64,000 nucleotides of DNA from Juglans regia (Eukaryota; Streptophyta; Magnoliopsida; Fagales; Juglandaceae): contig NC_049903.1 of NCBI RefSeq assembly GCF_001411555.2, forward strand, positions 11,156,362 to 11,220,361. The letters run 5' to 3'. The notes under the pieces were generated by a model. The model saw only the letters and a list, made by a program, of their open reading frames with translations. It had not been told where the DNA came from and searched no databases. Positions 12,332 through 24,300 of this stretch are shown here, in pieces. The translations under genes and the position numbers were made by a program. How positions within the stretch are numbered: the first letter of the stretch is position 1; each line of letters opens with the position of its first letter.

Positions 12332-15300
12332 TCATCTAAAGTTGCAGCAATGAGCCCGACCTCTCGCCAAATTGCCCCAAAGACAGATCATTTGCCTTGG
12401 CGATTGGTAATGTGCAGTAAAATAGTTTTCCAGGCATCCATACTGACAAAATTTCCAGCTGTGCGAGTACTGGACGGCTGCCTTGGAACTGTTAAATTGC
12501 TCGACCCACATTCCCATGCTCACATCCTCCATCTTGAAGAGCTGCAAGCCAAAAAAAAAGGTTTTTCGAGTTAACATTTGCTGTGGCAGGTTGAAGGAAC
12601 CGTCGAAGGGAGGCAGATTAGATAAATAATGCAACTAACCCTTAGGCTTCGATTGCCATGTTGAGAGATAATGTATTTAGCAATATCAATGGAAATTACA
12701 TATCCAGGCCCATTCGCATAAGGAGGATATACTTCCTCCGGCCACTCCTGTTACATGCACGATGTTTCAGATATAGGAACAAATGCAAAGAGTATAAAAA
12801 AAGGTCTTATCCAGAAATAATGAAAAACTTCACAACTTAGAAGAAAACAACAACAATAACAAGCTCAGGATACAATATGACAAGATATTGACAATATCTT
12901 CCTTTTTATGATCCTACTTCCATGCAATCAAACGTATCAGGCTTAAAAATATATCTAATTGATGAAAAGAGCTTGAGTAGAAACCCAAACGGCAGAACCA
13001 AGTTAACATGGAATTTTGAACCATAACAGGCAACAAATCAAAATTTACACAAAAGAAAGGCCAGTAACATACCTCATATGTGACCGCCCATTTTCCACTT
13101 CTGAGAGGGCGATGCAAGAGATTGAGATTACCCATATAAAGCGATTTATTAGAGGAGATACCCTCAATTTCTTTTAATACAGTGTCCACCCTGACAAATG
13201 TGTCATCATCGCATTTCATGATGTATGCAGCAGTCACATTCTGAACCTGCATGGAGGATGTTTGGGCCATTTAAAGATAGGATATAACTCAGCATAGGAC
13301 CCAACAAAACAGAAGTCCCAAGAAAACCACTTTCAATGACAATGTTCGGGAAGAAATCCAATCAAAAAAATGAAAGAAGAATATATTGTAAGATACAAAC
13401 TCACCCCAAATTCACAGATAGCAATAGTTTTAAGAACAACAAGCTCATAGCGATCCATAAAGGGCAAAATCACTATATCGCCAAAGTAAGCAGCCTCCTT
13501 CTTCAGCACTGCATTCACCTCCTTCCTTGGATTCTGTGTCAAATTAAAACAAATAACACCACCAGAAAAATCCCAATCATAATATAATGGACAACATAAA
13601 AAGTTTAAGAATGGAAATTTTTTGAAGTAACGCATACATAACAGCAAGTGAATAATTTCTGTACAAAGAAGAACAGAACAATAACAGACACAAACAGGCA
13701 TCATGCACAGCATGTATTAAAGTATTATATGTAACTAGGACAAATACCCCAAAATCTTGTCCACTAGATTGAAGTACATAACAATTGCATCATAAAGATA
13801 AGTTCGTGCATGTCAGAAGGCAGTAGATTTCTTATCATATGCTCGCAGGGATCAACAACCCTTTGCATGATACATCATAATTGTTAATTCTACCAATCAA
13901 ACCAAAGTTCTTAATACATCTATAACCGGTGACAACCCAAACCAAAGTTCTTTCTACCAGGTTGGGAACACCGATCCACCTCAACAAGCCTGACATCTCA
14001 GAAGTCATCATCTTCAGTTAAAGTCGACTAATAAAAAAAAGTTGGCTGATTTATCCACATGCCATTTCACAATTCCTATCTACCCCCATTACATCATCAA
14101 ACAAGTCTTTCCTAATTTCTCAATGACTTAATTTTTTAAGAGACCACATCTTTCCATCTCAACTGCACATAATGAATGCTCGGAAGAATCAAATTAACAC
14201 TCTTCATAATGTTGCTCCCTGGTAACTATTCCCATCATTCTCCTTGAAGTGAAATCCACAATTTAGCCGCCCCTCTGAACCTCCTTTAGGCAGGCAACAT
14301 ATTCCATAGCAACCACCTGACAGGCAATTTTTTCCTAATTTGACAAGTACCTTGCAAGCTCTTCAACAGGAATTCAAAATACATCAACCAATGTCCAAAA
14401 ACATCTAATGGTGTTCCTGACGTTGATTCAGTATATAACAACTCCATTTAGAAATATTTTTTAAAATTCCAAGCATGCAAGCTGTAAACCATCCACAAAC
14501 ATGATTATTGGCAATTACCACAACCCTCTCTGAAATTATTTATATTGCTTAAGAAAACAAGACAAAAAGAAACATCTCCCAAAGTGAGCATCATGAGGTG
14601 TTGACGGCTAAAGAGAGCAAGAAAATAAACAGACACTGAAAGCTTATGTTATTAATGATGTCCAATCACAAGGTTGCCCTTCCTTACCAATAAAAAAAAA
14701 CAAGGTTGCCCTTCCTTGCATATAATTTTCTAGCACTCCCCACGATCTAGAGCATAGATATCTATCATGCCTTGCAAACTATAAAGATATTAAAAAAACT
14801 CACTAAAGCCTTTGTGAATGCATCTCCTAACAGCTCAGAAACCTATGAGGTAATAACTTGTTTTGAGATAACGGTATTTTGTATAGTGGGATGCTACTCA
14901 TCATCACACACCACATACTATACAAATTTTAAAATTATTTTTTATTTTTTATTATTTATCATTTATTATTTTATTTTATTCTTGTTAAACTAATTGAGTT
15001 GTTCTACTTATCATCCATACACCACATACTTGTTATAGGAAAAATGAAAATAAAATAAAATAGGTGTGGTGTATAAGGAAGATAAGAAGAATTATTATTT
15101 TGTATATAGTGACAATCCACCTCGATTGCTTTGTTCGAGTTAAAACCTCAAACTATTGGGTGGAGCAGCCAAACTAGTATATTAAATCATACCAATGTTG
15201 ACATGCAACCAATGTGAGACCATTCAACACTATACGATTTGACGGATGTAGAGCAAACAAACAAACAAACAGATGACCTAGGCTCTGATACCAGGTGGTT

Positions 15301-18300
15301 TGATGGATAAGGAGAATGAGAGAATATGAAAGATTTTAAAACCTCAACCCTGGAGTGGATGGCTTATCTATCTATCTATATATATGTGAATATATTTATA
15401 TATCATGTAAAATTACAAAATTGACCTTCCTCACATATAATACTCTAACAGATACATTATTGATTGCTACTCCTACATGCTTGTCATTGGCAACCATGCA
15501 CCAACAGACCGCAATGATTTTGTTTACATTCATTCAGCACTTCAGCTCTGGACCATAAACTTGTTTCATTGGAAGTTCTATGCTTTGCTAATATCAACAA
15601 TGTTTTTGTTATGTATCAATGTTATCATTGTTAATAACCCTATGTCTCAAGCATGCCAATATCACCACGTTCTATTCATAAAATCACATGGAATTAATCC
15701 TGGAAACTAATTCATCAACCGTAAATATTGACATCATATTATTTCATAAGATAAACTTTGTCAATAAGCAAAATGACACTATCCAAGTACACAAGGAGTA
15801 GACATCAGATACACCTGAGTAGAAAAAGTAAATCTCAACGTCATATTTGAATGCATGACAATGAAAAATGAATAAGCCTTACCAATGCAACAAAGAATCG
15901 AACAACTACATCTGAGGACTTGATTGCAGATGTTTGCATCCAAGTTTTTCTAACTGCCATGCGTTCAGCAAAGTGATTGGGAGCAGACAGCACTCCAACA
16001 AAGAGTGGAACCTTGCTCTTGGGCAGAGGATTGACTTTCCACTTCTCTGAAAACTCCAATACTCTATGAGGTGAAAAACTTGGATGAGAAGTAGGGAGAG
16101 ACGTGGCATAAACTGAGTGGACATCCACATCTCCTTTAATTGCTAGTCCTGTTGCATCTTCAAGAGTGAACCCCTGAAGATACAGCAAAGCATTATGGGT
16201 TTAGTACAGGGGTGTTAAAACAATCAAATTATTTTAAAATACTAAAATTTGACAGTAGAAAGTATCATTCTAATAACTATAATTGTAATAGCAAGCTCTA
16301 AGGAAAGCATTTTCCACTCATGTCAGACAGGTAGTAAAACAATATCATTACTGGTAAACATGACAAATTTTTCAATATTACTTACAGTCCTATAAGGAAA
16401 TGAAGTCACATGCCGGCCCCCAACACTAATATGGTACCCATCAACACCAGCACGCAGGGTTAGGATAAACAGTCTGCCCTCCACAAAAGGAAATGGCCAG
16501 GTAACTTCTGGCTTCTGCTCACGCCCTATGAATCGCTTAAACCATGAGGTTGTCTTGGACTCCTTTGAGTCAACAATATCATTCCGCATCCATTTTTCAC
16601 ATCTCCCATGTCCATCAACTGCCAAAAACAATTTCAGGAACCCAAATTTTCACATCTCTACGTCCATAAATACTGCAAGTTACTGAAGTTGATAAACAAA
16701 GGAGGCTACAGAACCTTAATAAATGTTCACACAGTGGATTTACAGTGCTTCATAGTGCACTTGAACATAAACTATTGAATTACATTCAAAGAATTTTAGC
16801 AAAGTTGATTGGCGATTAAACCTATAGTGAATGCAAATTATGGCTATAACAAAGCAAACTCAACAAAACAAGTGAAGTTCAAAAGAAGTATGCCTATGGC
16901 CAAAAATGCCCAAGCAAGAGACTGGATCAGCAAAGACCATTCCAACAACACTACCCAATCAAGCTCCTATACCATGTTGGAAACAACAAATCCCAGCGAG
17001 TATGTAAATTCTTATCGAGCTTGAAGCAAAACTATATTAGTCTAAACTGGAACATAAAGCCATACACTAGCATACACCAATGCATAAATTGATGTCAATA
17101 ATCTTATCAGCATAGAAGAAATGATGCAGCAGATGCTGGTCTGGAAAGTTTACCTGAATTCGGCAGCTTAAAAACCACTCAGTGGAAGAAAGAGTAAGTA
17201 ACATGCTAAATTATCCAGGATCATGGTTTTATTTAGTGAATGAGTAAAGTTGATAGTCTGGAGTCAAATTTTCTCTAGAAAAAGAGATGAGAATAATTGT
17301 TGCATCAGTTTCAAGGTATCCAGTAAATTAAAATTTAGTTAAGAGATGGTTTATGCCTAACAGAACTCATCACAGAGAGAGAGAGAGAGAGAGAGAGAGC
17401 AACAAGCTCTTACTCAATGGAAATTATTTCCCCTCAAAAGAACAGGTCAGACGGTGAAGCCGAGGGTCCAGAACCACTGTGTGCGTATGTCACTTATCAA
17501 TCGAAAAGCAATGTATTAGAAGAGAGGCAGACTATCTCCAGGTTAAAATTAGTTTTGCAAAAGCTGAGACTGCAATCCCTTTACTGGGCATCATAGCATG
17601 TTCATTGGCAGCCTCAAGTCAGGAAGTGTTATATCCTCTTTTCCATTTTGTTTCAGTGTATTCAAATTTATGCTGGAAATTGATTCCAGACTTGTTTGTT
17701 TTGCTGGGATCGTGTTTTCTCTAGAAGACACCACCAGAGGCTACTTTGAGTAGCATCAGCTGTCCATGCCATAATTTTAGTTTTTTCCCTGTGGGTCTTA
17801 AGAAACCAAAATGTTATAGTACAAGGCTATTTATTTATTTTTATAAGTAAGAAGAATTTATTATTCCACGTAATTAGGCATTGCCCAAGTACACAGGAAA
17901 TATACAAGAGAAAAAACTAATTACAAGCGTTTGCTCAAGGCTATTTATCATGATGATTGTAATCCTGGAAAGCCATTTGCTCAAAGAATTCACATAACAG
18001 AATTTTTTGAAAGTACTAGGTCATCCAATTAATTTCCTAGAAAGCCATGGAGCATTTTGAATAAGCTCAAGACAAGCTATCTTACACTGCAGCAATAAAA
18101 ATAGGTCATAGGGATCCCAAATTGTACTTTTATATCTACTTTCCCGGTTAACAAACAAAGCCTACAGGTGATTGAACCATCCCAAGACTGCACAACAATT
18201 AAAACAGCATATAATTAAACCAAGTTGTATATTCACATTACCTTTTCTTTTAAGGATTTAATACTCACGTTACTCATCAGAAGAGAGTGCAACTATTTTG

Positions 18301-21300
18301 AAGGTTTTTTACAGCCTACCCCTAACACGAAAGTTGAAACACCATGCCCCTATAAAAGAAAAGCCTCCTACATTTAGCCCTACAACTAACTTGCAAAAGC
18401 TTTCTTATCAGACGAATGCTGTGAAAGAAAATATTATCTTTTTTTCTTTAACTTCCTCCAAGAAGAATGACAATAAGTTTTTCAAGACGAATGGAATAGG
18501 ATATAGTATATTATGTTGTACCATCATAGCTTTATCTTTTTTTGCATTGAAATACTTTTTTGATAGGTCCTTTCTCACATTGAAATACAGGACAATATAC
18601 ACGAGTATTGCCAAAATGTGTCATGACATCACTGGTCTAACAAAAGGACTATCTTAAAAAAAAAAAAATAGAGAGAGAGAGAGAGAGAGTATGGCATGAC
18701 TTATCAGGTAACTTATTGAGACATTTGCATTACATTGTTCATTTTATGAACTGTTAAACCAGATACGAATTACGATCCTGCCACTATCATATCACCACAA
18801 CCGCAAATTGTAGCTTGAGACTAATTTCATTATTGAAGTAGAAGACTTGCAAAACATAAATATTTGTTGGCTGATATCAAGTTTTGGGATTTGGTTTTGG
18901 GAGAGAGAAAATCCTCTCCGTACACTTTTGTTCTCGAGCACGTTTTGCATGAAAATTGATGGTTTCGTGATAGATTGAACGTCTGTGTGTTGGTTGTTTG
19001 GCTGAAAGGAACATGTCTCATGTGAAAGCTGTAGCTATTGAACAAAAATCTTTTGAGGTAGTTAGGGAGGGCAGATGGTTGATTCTTACAGAAAAAGGGA
19101 GGAAGTTTGTGAAAAGCATGAGGATGGCCACAGCAAGGTGGTTTAGCAAAGCCCTGGAGGATGGTAGGACTGCAAGGAGGAAAGGGTATTATGCTAGCCA
19201 TAGGGAAGGGGATAGGGGCTTCACTATGCAGAGATGCACAAATATTCAAGGTACGTTCATGGTGATGGAAGAGTATGGAGGGGGTGGACGTCGGAACTGC
19301 ATTCTAGTTCCAGATGGTAGAGATGGAAGAGGATGGTGGAAGCTGGCAGAGTTGTTAAAGGAAGATGCCCGTTTCGGTGGGCAGCACCACCAGCGTCAAT
19401 GGTGGTGCCTTCTTCGTACAAGGAGGCTCTTCAGCTACTGAGGCCTGTGAACCTATCCCATCAATTGGACAGGAGGGCTGCTAGTGGGGCTGTCAGTGGT
19501 GCCGTGTCTGTAGGGTCTCAAGAACGTGAGGAAGATGGTAGAAGAGTTGTTGGTCTTCAAAAGGAAATGGTATTGCGGGTATTGACTGACATGCAAAACC
19601 AAATGGGGGAGCTGCAAAATAATATCTACTATTTGAAACGGTACGTTGAGGATCAAGGGGGGCAGATGGGGGCTGGGTTTAATAAGGGAGCAGGATATGG
19701 GCTGCCTGTTAAGGACTTAGGAGACGGGCCTAAGGGGCAACCCAAGGGCAAGGAACCCATGGTCTTCCATGGGGATAAGGTCGGTCCTTCAAACGGGCCA
19801 AAGCCTAGCAGGCTGCTAAATAGACCCAGTGGGCCTGTTTGGAGGAAACGAGGGGCCTCCCTTCCACATGCAGTGGTGGGCTTCGTTGAGGGCGGCAGGG
19901 CTTAGCCTCAGGTGCCGGCAAAGGGGCTGCGGCCACTAGCGAAGGTAGTAGTACTGGCAACGGTAGTAGTACCGGCAGCGGTAGTCGTATCGGAGGGTAT
20001 GCAACTCATATCGGGTATGAAGGAAAAGCCCGAAACGCATGACCCGATGAAGGCTTTTGGGTCGAATCTGGAACAAAACAGGGCGATGGTCACTTGCGAT
20101 GCAAGTGGTGGTCCGGCGATGCCATATCAGATGCCGACAGAGGTAGAGGGGGATTTCGAAGGCTTGAAGTTGAGTCCAACATGGGCGGGAGCTATACGGG
20201 AGGGGAGATACCTTGTGGACTGACACAGACAATGCCGGTGAGACTTGGGCTGTCGTAGAAATCACCGTCAACTATGGGTCAGTATCAGAATTGCATTATG
20301 GTGGTTGAAAGGTCTCATGATGAGCGAAAGGAGGGAGAGGGGGAGAAAGAGCTTGCTGTGTTGGAGAATGAGGGTGGGTCAGAGGAGATGGAGATAGAAG
20401 GGGAAGGCTCTTTGATCCTGTTTGAGCCATGTAAACACACAACAGAAGGGGTGAAGTATCCAGGAGAGGATCCAACACCAAAAAGTATAATTCCTCCTAC
20501 TCTTCCATCTGATTGGGTTATGAAAAAGGTGGAGGAACTTAAGAGTTGTATGGGGATTTTGTGTGAGGGCTACGAGGAGCAGTTTAAGGCACTGATAATA
20601 GCTATGGAGGCAGGCCAACATGGAGTAGGGTCAAAAAGAGAGAGGGACTTGAAGAGGATGACTTGGTCCATTAATTATAAGGGGAAGGAGGGGAGTGCAA
20701 GCCGTGGAAGAAACAAGGGGAGGGCTGGTTCAGTTGTTAAATGAAGCACAAAATATTGATTTGGAATGTTAGGGGGCTGAACGAGATCAACAAACGCCTC
20801 CGAATAAGATCTCTTTTAAGACAATGTAAGATGGATATCGTTTGTCTACAAAAAACAAAACTGAAGCTCATCACTATAAGAACTATCCGGAGCATATGGA
20901 GTTGCCAATATGTCGGATGGTCATATTTATCTTCAAAAGGGGCCTCGGGTGGAATTTTGGTCATGTGGGACAAAAGGGTAGTGGAAAACATAGAGGAATT
21001 TGTGGGAGAATTTTCCGTGGGGTGTTATTTCAAAAACACAGAGGATGGTTTTATATGGGCCTTTGGAGGGGTGTATGGCCCCAATTTAGATTATGAGAGG
21101 CGGCTACTTTGGGATGAACTTGCTGGCCTATGTACTTGGTGGGATGTACCTTGGTGTATTGGGGGAGACTTTAATGTGACTAGGTTTCCTAGTGAAAGAT
21201 CAGGAGAGGGGCACAACCATGCTATGGTGGAATTTTTGGATCGAATTTTTGAATTGGGTCTTATGGCTTTACTTTTGATGTGAGGTGAATATACTTGGGC

Positions 21301-24300
21301 TAATAATCAAAGCTGATCAAGATTGGACAGATTTCTCATATCTCATTCTTGGGAGATACATTTTCCAAATTTGTGTCAAAAAAGGCTTTCAAGGATATGC
21401 TCGGATCACTTCCCATTTATGTTGGATTGTGGAGACATTCAAGGGGGTAGAAGGCCTTTTAAGTTTGAGAATATGTGGCTAAAAACAGAGGGATTTGTGG
21501 ATTTGATTAGGCAATGGTGGAATTCATTTCAACTCCAAGGCACTCCTAGCAATGTTTTGGCTGGAAAATTAAAGGCTTTGAAGAAGGAATTGAAAACATG
21601 GAATGAGCAAGTGTTTGGTGATGTAACTTTACAAAAGAAGAGTTTATTCCAAGAGCTACAAAGCTTGGAGGGTGTAGGAGATGAGCATAGCTGAAAAGGG
21701 CAAGTGGTTTCTGAATTAGAAAGGCTGATTCTAATGGAGGAAATTTCGTAAAGACAAAAGTCAAGGGCATTGTGGCTTAGGGAATGGGACAAGTGCACAA
21801 AGTTTTTTCATCGAGTTGCGAACTCACATAGGAGGTTTAATACTATTGAGTCCATGAATATTGATGGAGTCACAACTAAAGTTCAAGCAGAGATAAAGGA
21901 TCGTGTGGCTGGATATTTTGAACATTTGTTGTCGAAACCTCATGAGTGGAGGCCTACTTTAGATGGACTAGCTTTTGAGTCCATTGACCAAAGTAATATG
22001 GATTGGCTGGAGAGATCATTTGAAGAGGAAGAGGTTCAGCTGGTAATCAGAAAAATGAACAAGGATAAAGCTCCGGGACCGGATGGCTTTACTTTGGCAT
22101 TTTTTCAAACTTGTTGGGAGTTGGTAAGGGAGGATGTCATGCAGGTTTTTCAGAAATTTTACAGCTTTGGTAAATTTGAAAAGAGTTGGAACGCTACTTT
22201 TATTGCACTAGTCCCTAAAAAGGCGGGTGCATTAGAGGTACACGATTTTAGGCCTATCAGCTTAGTGGGGCAGCATATACAAAATACTTTCCAAAATCCT
22301 TACTAATAGGATGAGCACGGTTATGGATAAGATTATCTCCAAGTCTCAAAATGCCTTCGTCAGAGGGAGACAAATCTTGGACTCGGTCCTTATAGCAACT
22401 GAATGTTTGGACAGCAGAATCAAGTCAGGAGAACCAGGCATCTTATGCAAATTAGATATGGGGAAGGCCTATGATCATATTAATTGGGACTTCTTGCTCT
22501 ATATGTTGAATAGATGTGGGTTTGGGGAAAGATGGAGGACGTGGATGAAGCATTATGTGTCAACGGCCTGTTTCTCAGTATTAGTAAATGGTGACCCTGT
22601 GGGTTTTTTTAATAGTTCGAGGGGCCTAAGACAAGGGGATCCATTATCACCCCTTTTATTTGTTCTAGTCATGGAGGCCCTAAGTAGAATGGTGTCGGCT
22701 GCGGTAGATGGGGGACTTTTTTTCAGGATTTTCAGCGGGAGATACTAATCATGGGTCCATCATTATTTCCCACATTTTGTTTGCGGATGACACATTGCTG
22801 TTTTGTGAGGCAAATGCAGGACATGTACAATCTTTGAAGGCTATCTTACTTTGTTTTGAAGCGGTATCCGGGTTGAAGATTAACCTTGGTAAGACGGAGA
22901 TGGTTGCAGTGGGTGAGGTAAGTAACATTAGGGGGTTGGCAAACATTCTGGGATGTGTGGTTTCTTCGTTGCCATTGAGGTATCTCGGTCTTCCATTGTG
23001 GGCTTCTTTTAAGGCTAAACCAATTTGGGAGGAGGTGGTGGAGAAAATAGAGCGTAGGTTGGCTGGGTGGAAAATATTGTATTTAACTAAAGGAGGGAGG
23101 ATCACTCTTATCAAGAACATTCTATCAAACCTTCCCACATACTTTTTGTCTCTTTTTCCTCTCCCCACCAGCATTGCAAATAGAATAGAGAAACTTCATC
23201 GTGACTTCTTGTGGGGTGGAATGGGAGATGAGTTTAAATTTCACTTAGTAGGGTGGGATAAGGTGTGTACTCCTTTGAGAGATGGAGGATTGGGAGTCTG
23301 TAATATGAGGGCCTTTAATAAGGCTCTATTGAAAATGGTTGTGGCGCTATAATAATGAGAGGAGAGCTTTGTCTGGACAACAGCTTTAAGGAAGTTTCTG
23401 ACTATTGATAATCTTAGAAGACGTGGTTTAATTATCACAGATTGGTGCTTTATGTGTAGAAATAGTGGCGAATCAGTGGACCATCTACTCTTACATTGTG
23501 AGTTTGTAAGAAAAATTTGGAATTATTTCTTCAGTAGAATGGGAATTACATGGGTAATGCCGAGAAGTGTGGTGGAACTACTAGCAAGTTGGAGAGGGAT
23601 TACTGGGACACCACAGATAGCAGCTGTGTGGAAGATGGCTCCTTTATGTATTCTTGGTGCATTTGGAGTGAAAGAAACGATAGACATTTTGAGGATCATG
23701 AACGCTCCTTGGAATAGTTTAGGAGTTTTATGTGGAAGACTTTATTTATATGGGCCATTGCTTTAGATATGAATGGTCTCAGCTTCCATGATTTCCTTGT
23801 AACTGATTTTAGTTCCTAAATAGGTGTATCCACATGTATACTTCCAATGTACCTAGGCTATGCCTACTCTTTGATAAATAAAATATCTTATTGCTTATAA
23901 AAAAAAAACATAAATATTTTTTTTTTCTTTTGCACATTTCTTTGTAATGGTCTAGATATCGTTTTTATGTTAAAACTTGATGGGTCTATTGAATTTTTGT
24001 CCTTTTACCAGGATAGATGAAGTGATCAAATGGTTCTACGAACTTTTCATACGTGCTGCACACATCAACAATACATTAAGGGTGGAGAAAAGCAAATTAA
24101 GAATGACTCGGACTTGAGGCACGACTTTCAGGTAAACTCGGTCTCATGGATGATGGATGTGCCAGGAGTCATTTCTCATGGCCCTAATCACAAGGCAAGC
24201 CAAAGACATGAAATGAGTCGTTTCAGGTCAATTGAGCCTCATGGATGTGCCACGACTCATTGCACTTGAGCCTCACCTCAAGGCAAGGACATGAATTTAG

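Larger units (their letters stand above)
18866..23904 (+). mobile_element. Nearly full-length L1-type LINE, inactivated, antisense to GALT2
   Basis: A 15 bp target duplication, AAAACATAAATATTT, lies at 18851-18865 and 23905-23919. The four leading A's overlap the poly(A) tail, so 11 bases are certain. The element holds a leader, ORF1, ORF2 and a short 3' end finishing GATAAATAAAATATCTTATT, GCTTATA and a run of A. The intact target duplication argues for a fairly recent insertion. ORF1 and ORF2 both have frame breaks, and ORF2 lacks an internal block, so it cannot be autonomous. Confidence 0.9.

Noticed and set aside
18298..18657. 119-codon ORF in GALT2 intron 1
   Set aside because: No recognisable domain, low complexity, antisense to the gene. 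Probably chance.
19936..20271. 111-codon minus ORF within LINE ORF1
   Set aside because: Reverse reading of the Gly-Ser-coding repeat stretch of ORF1.
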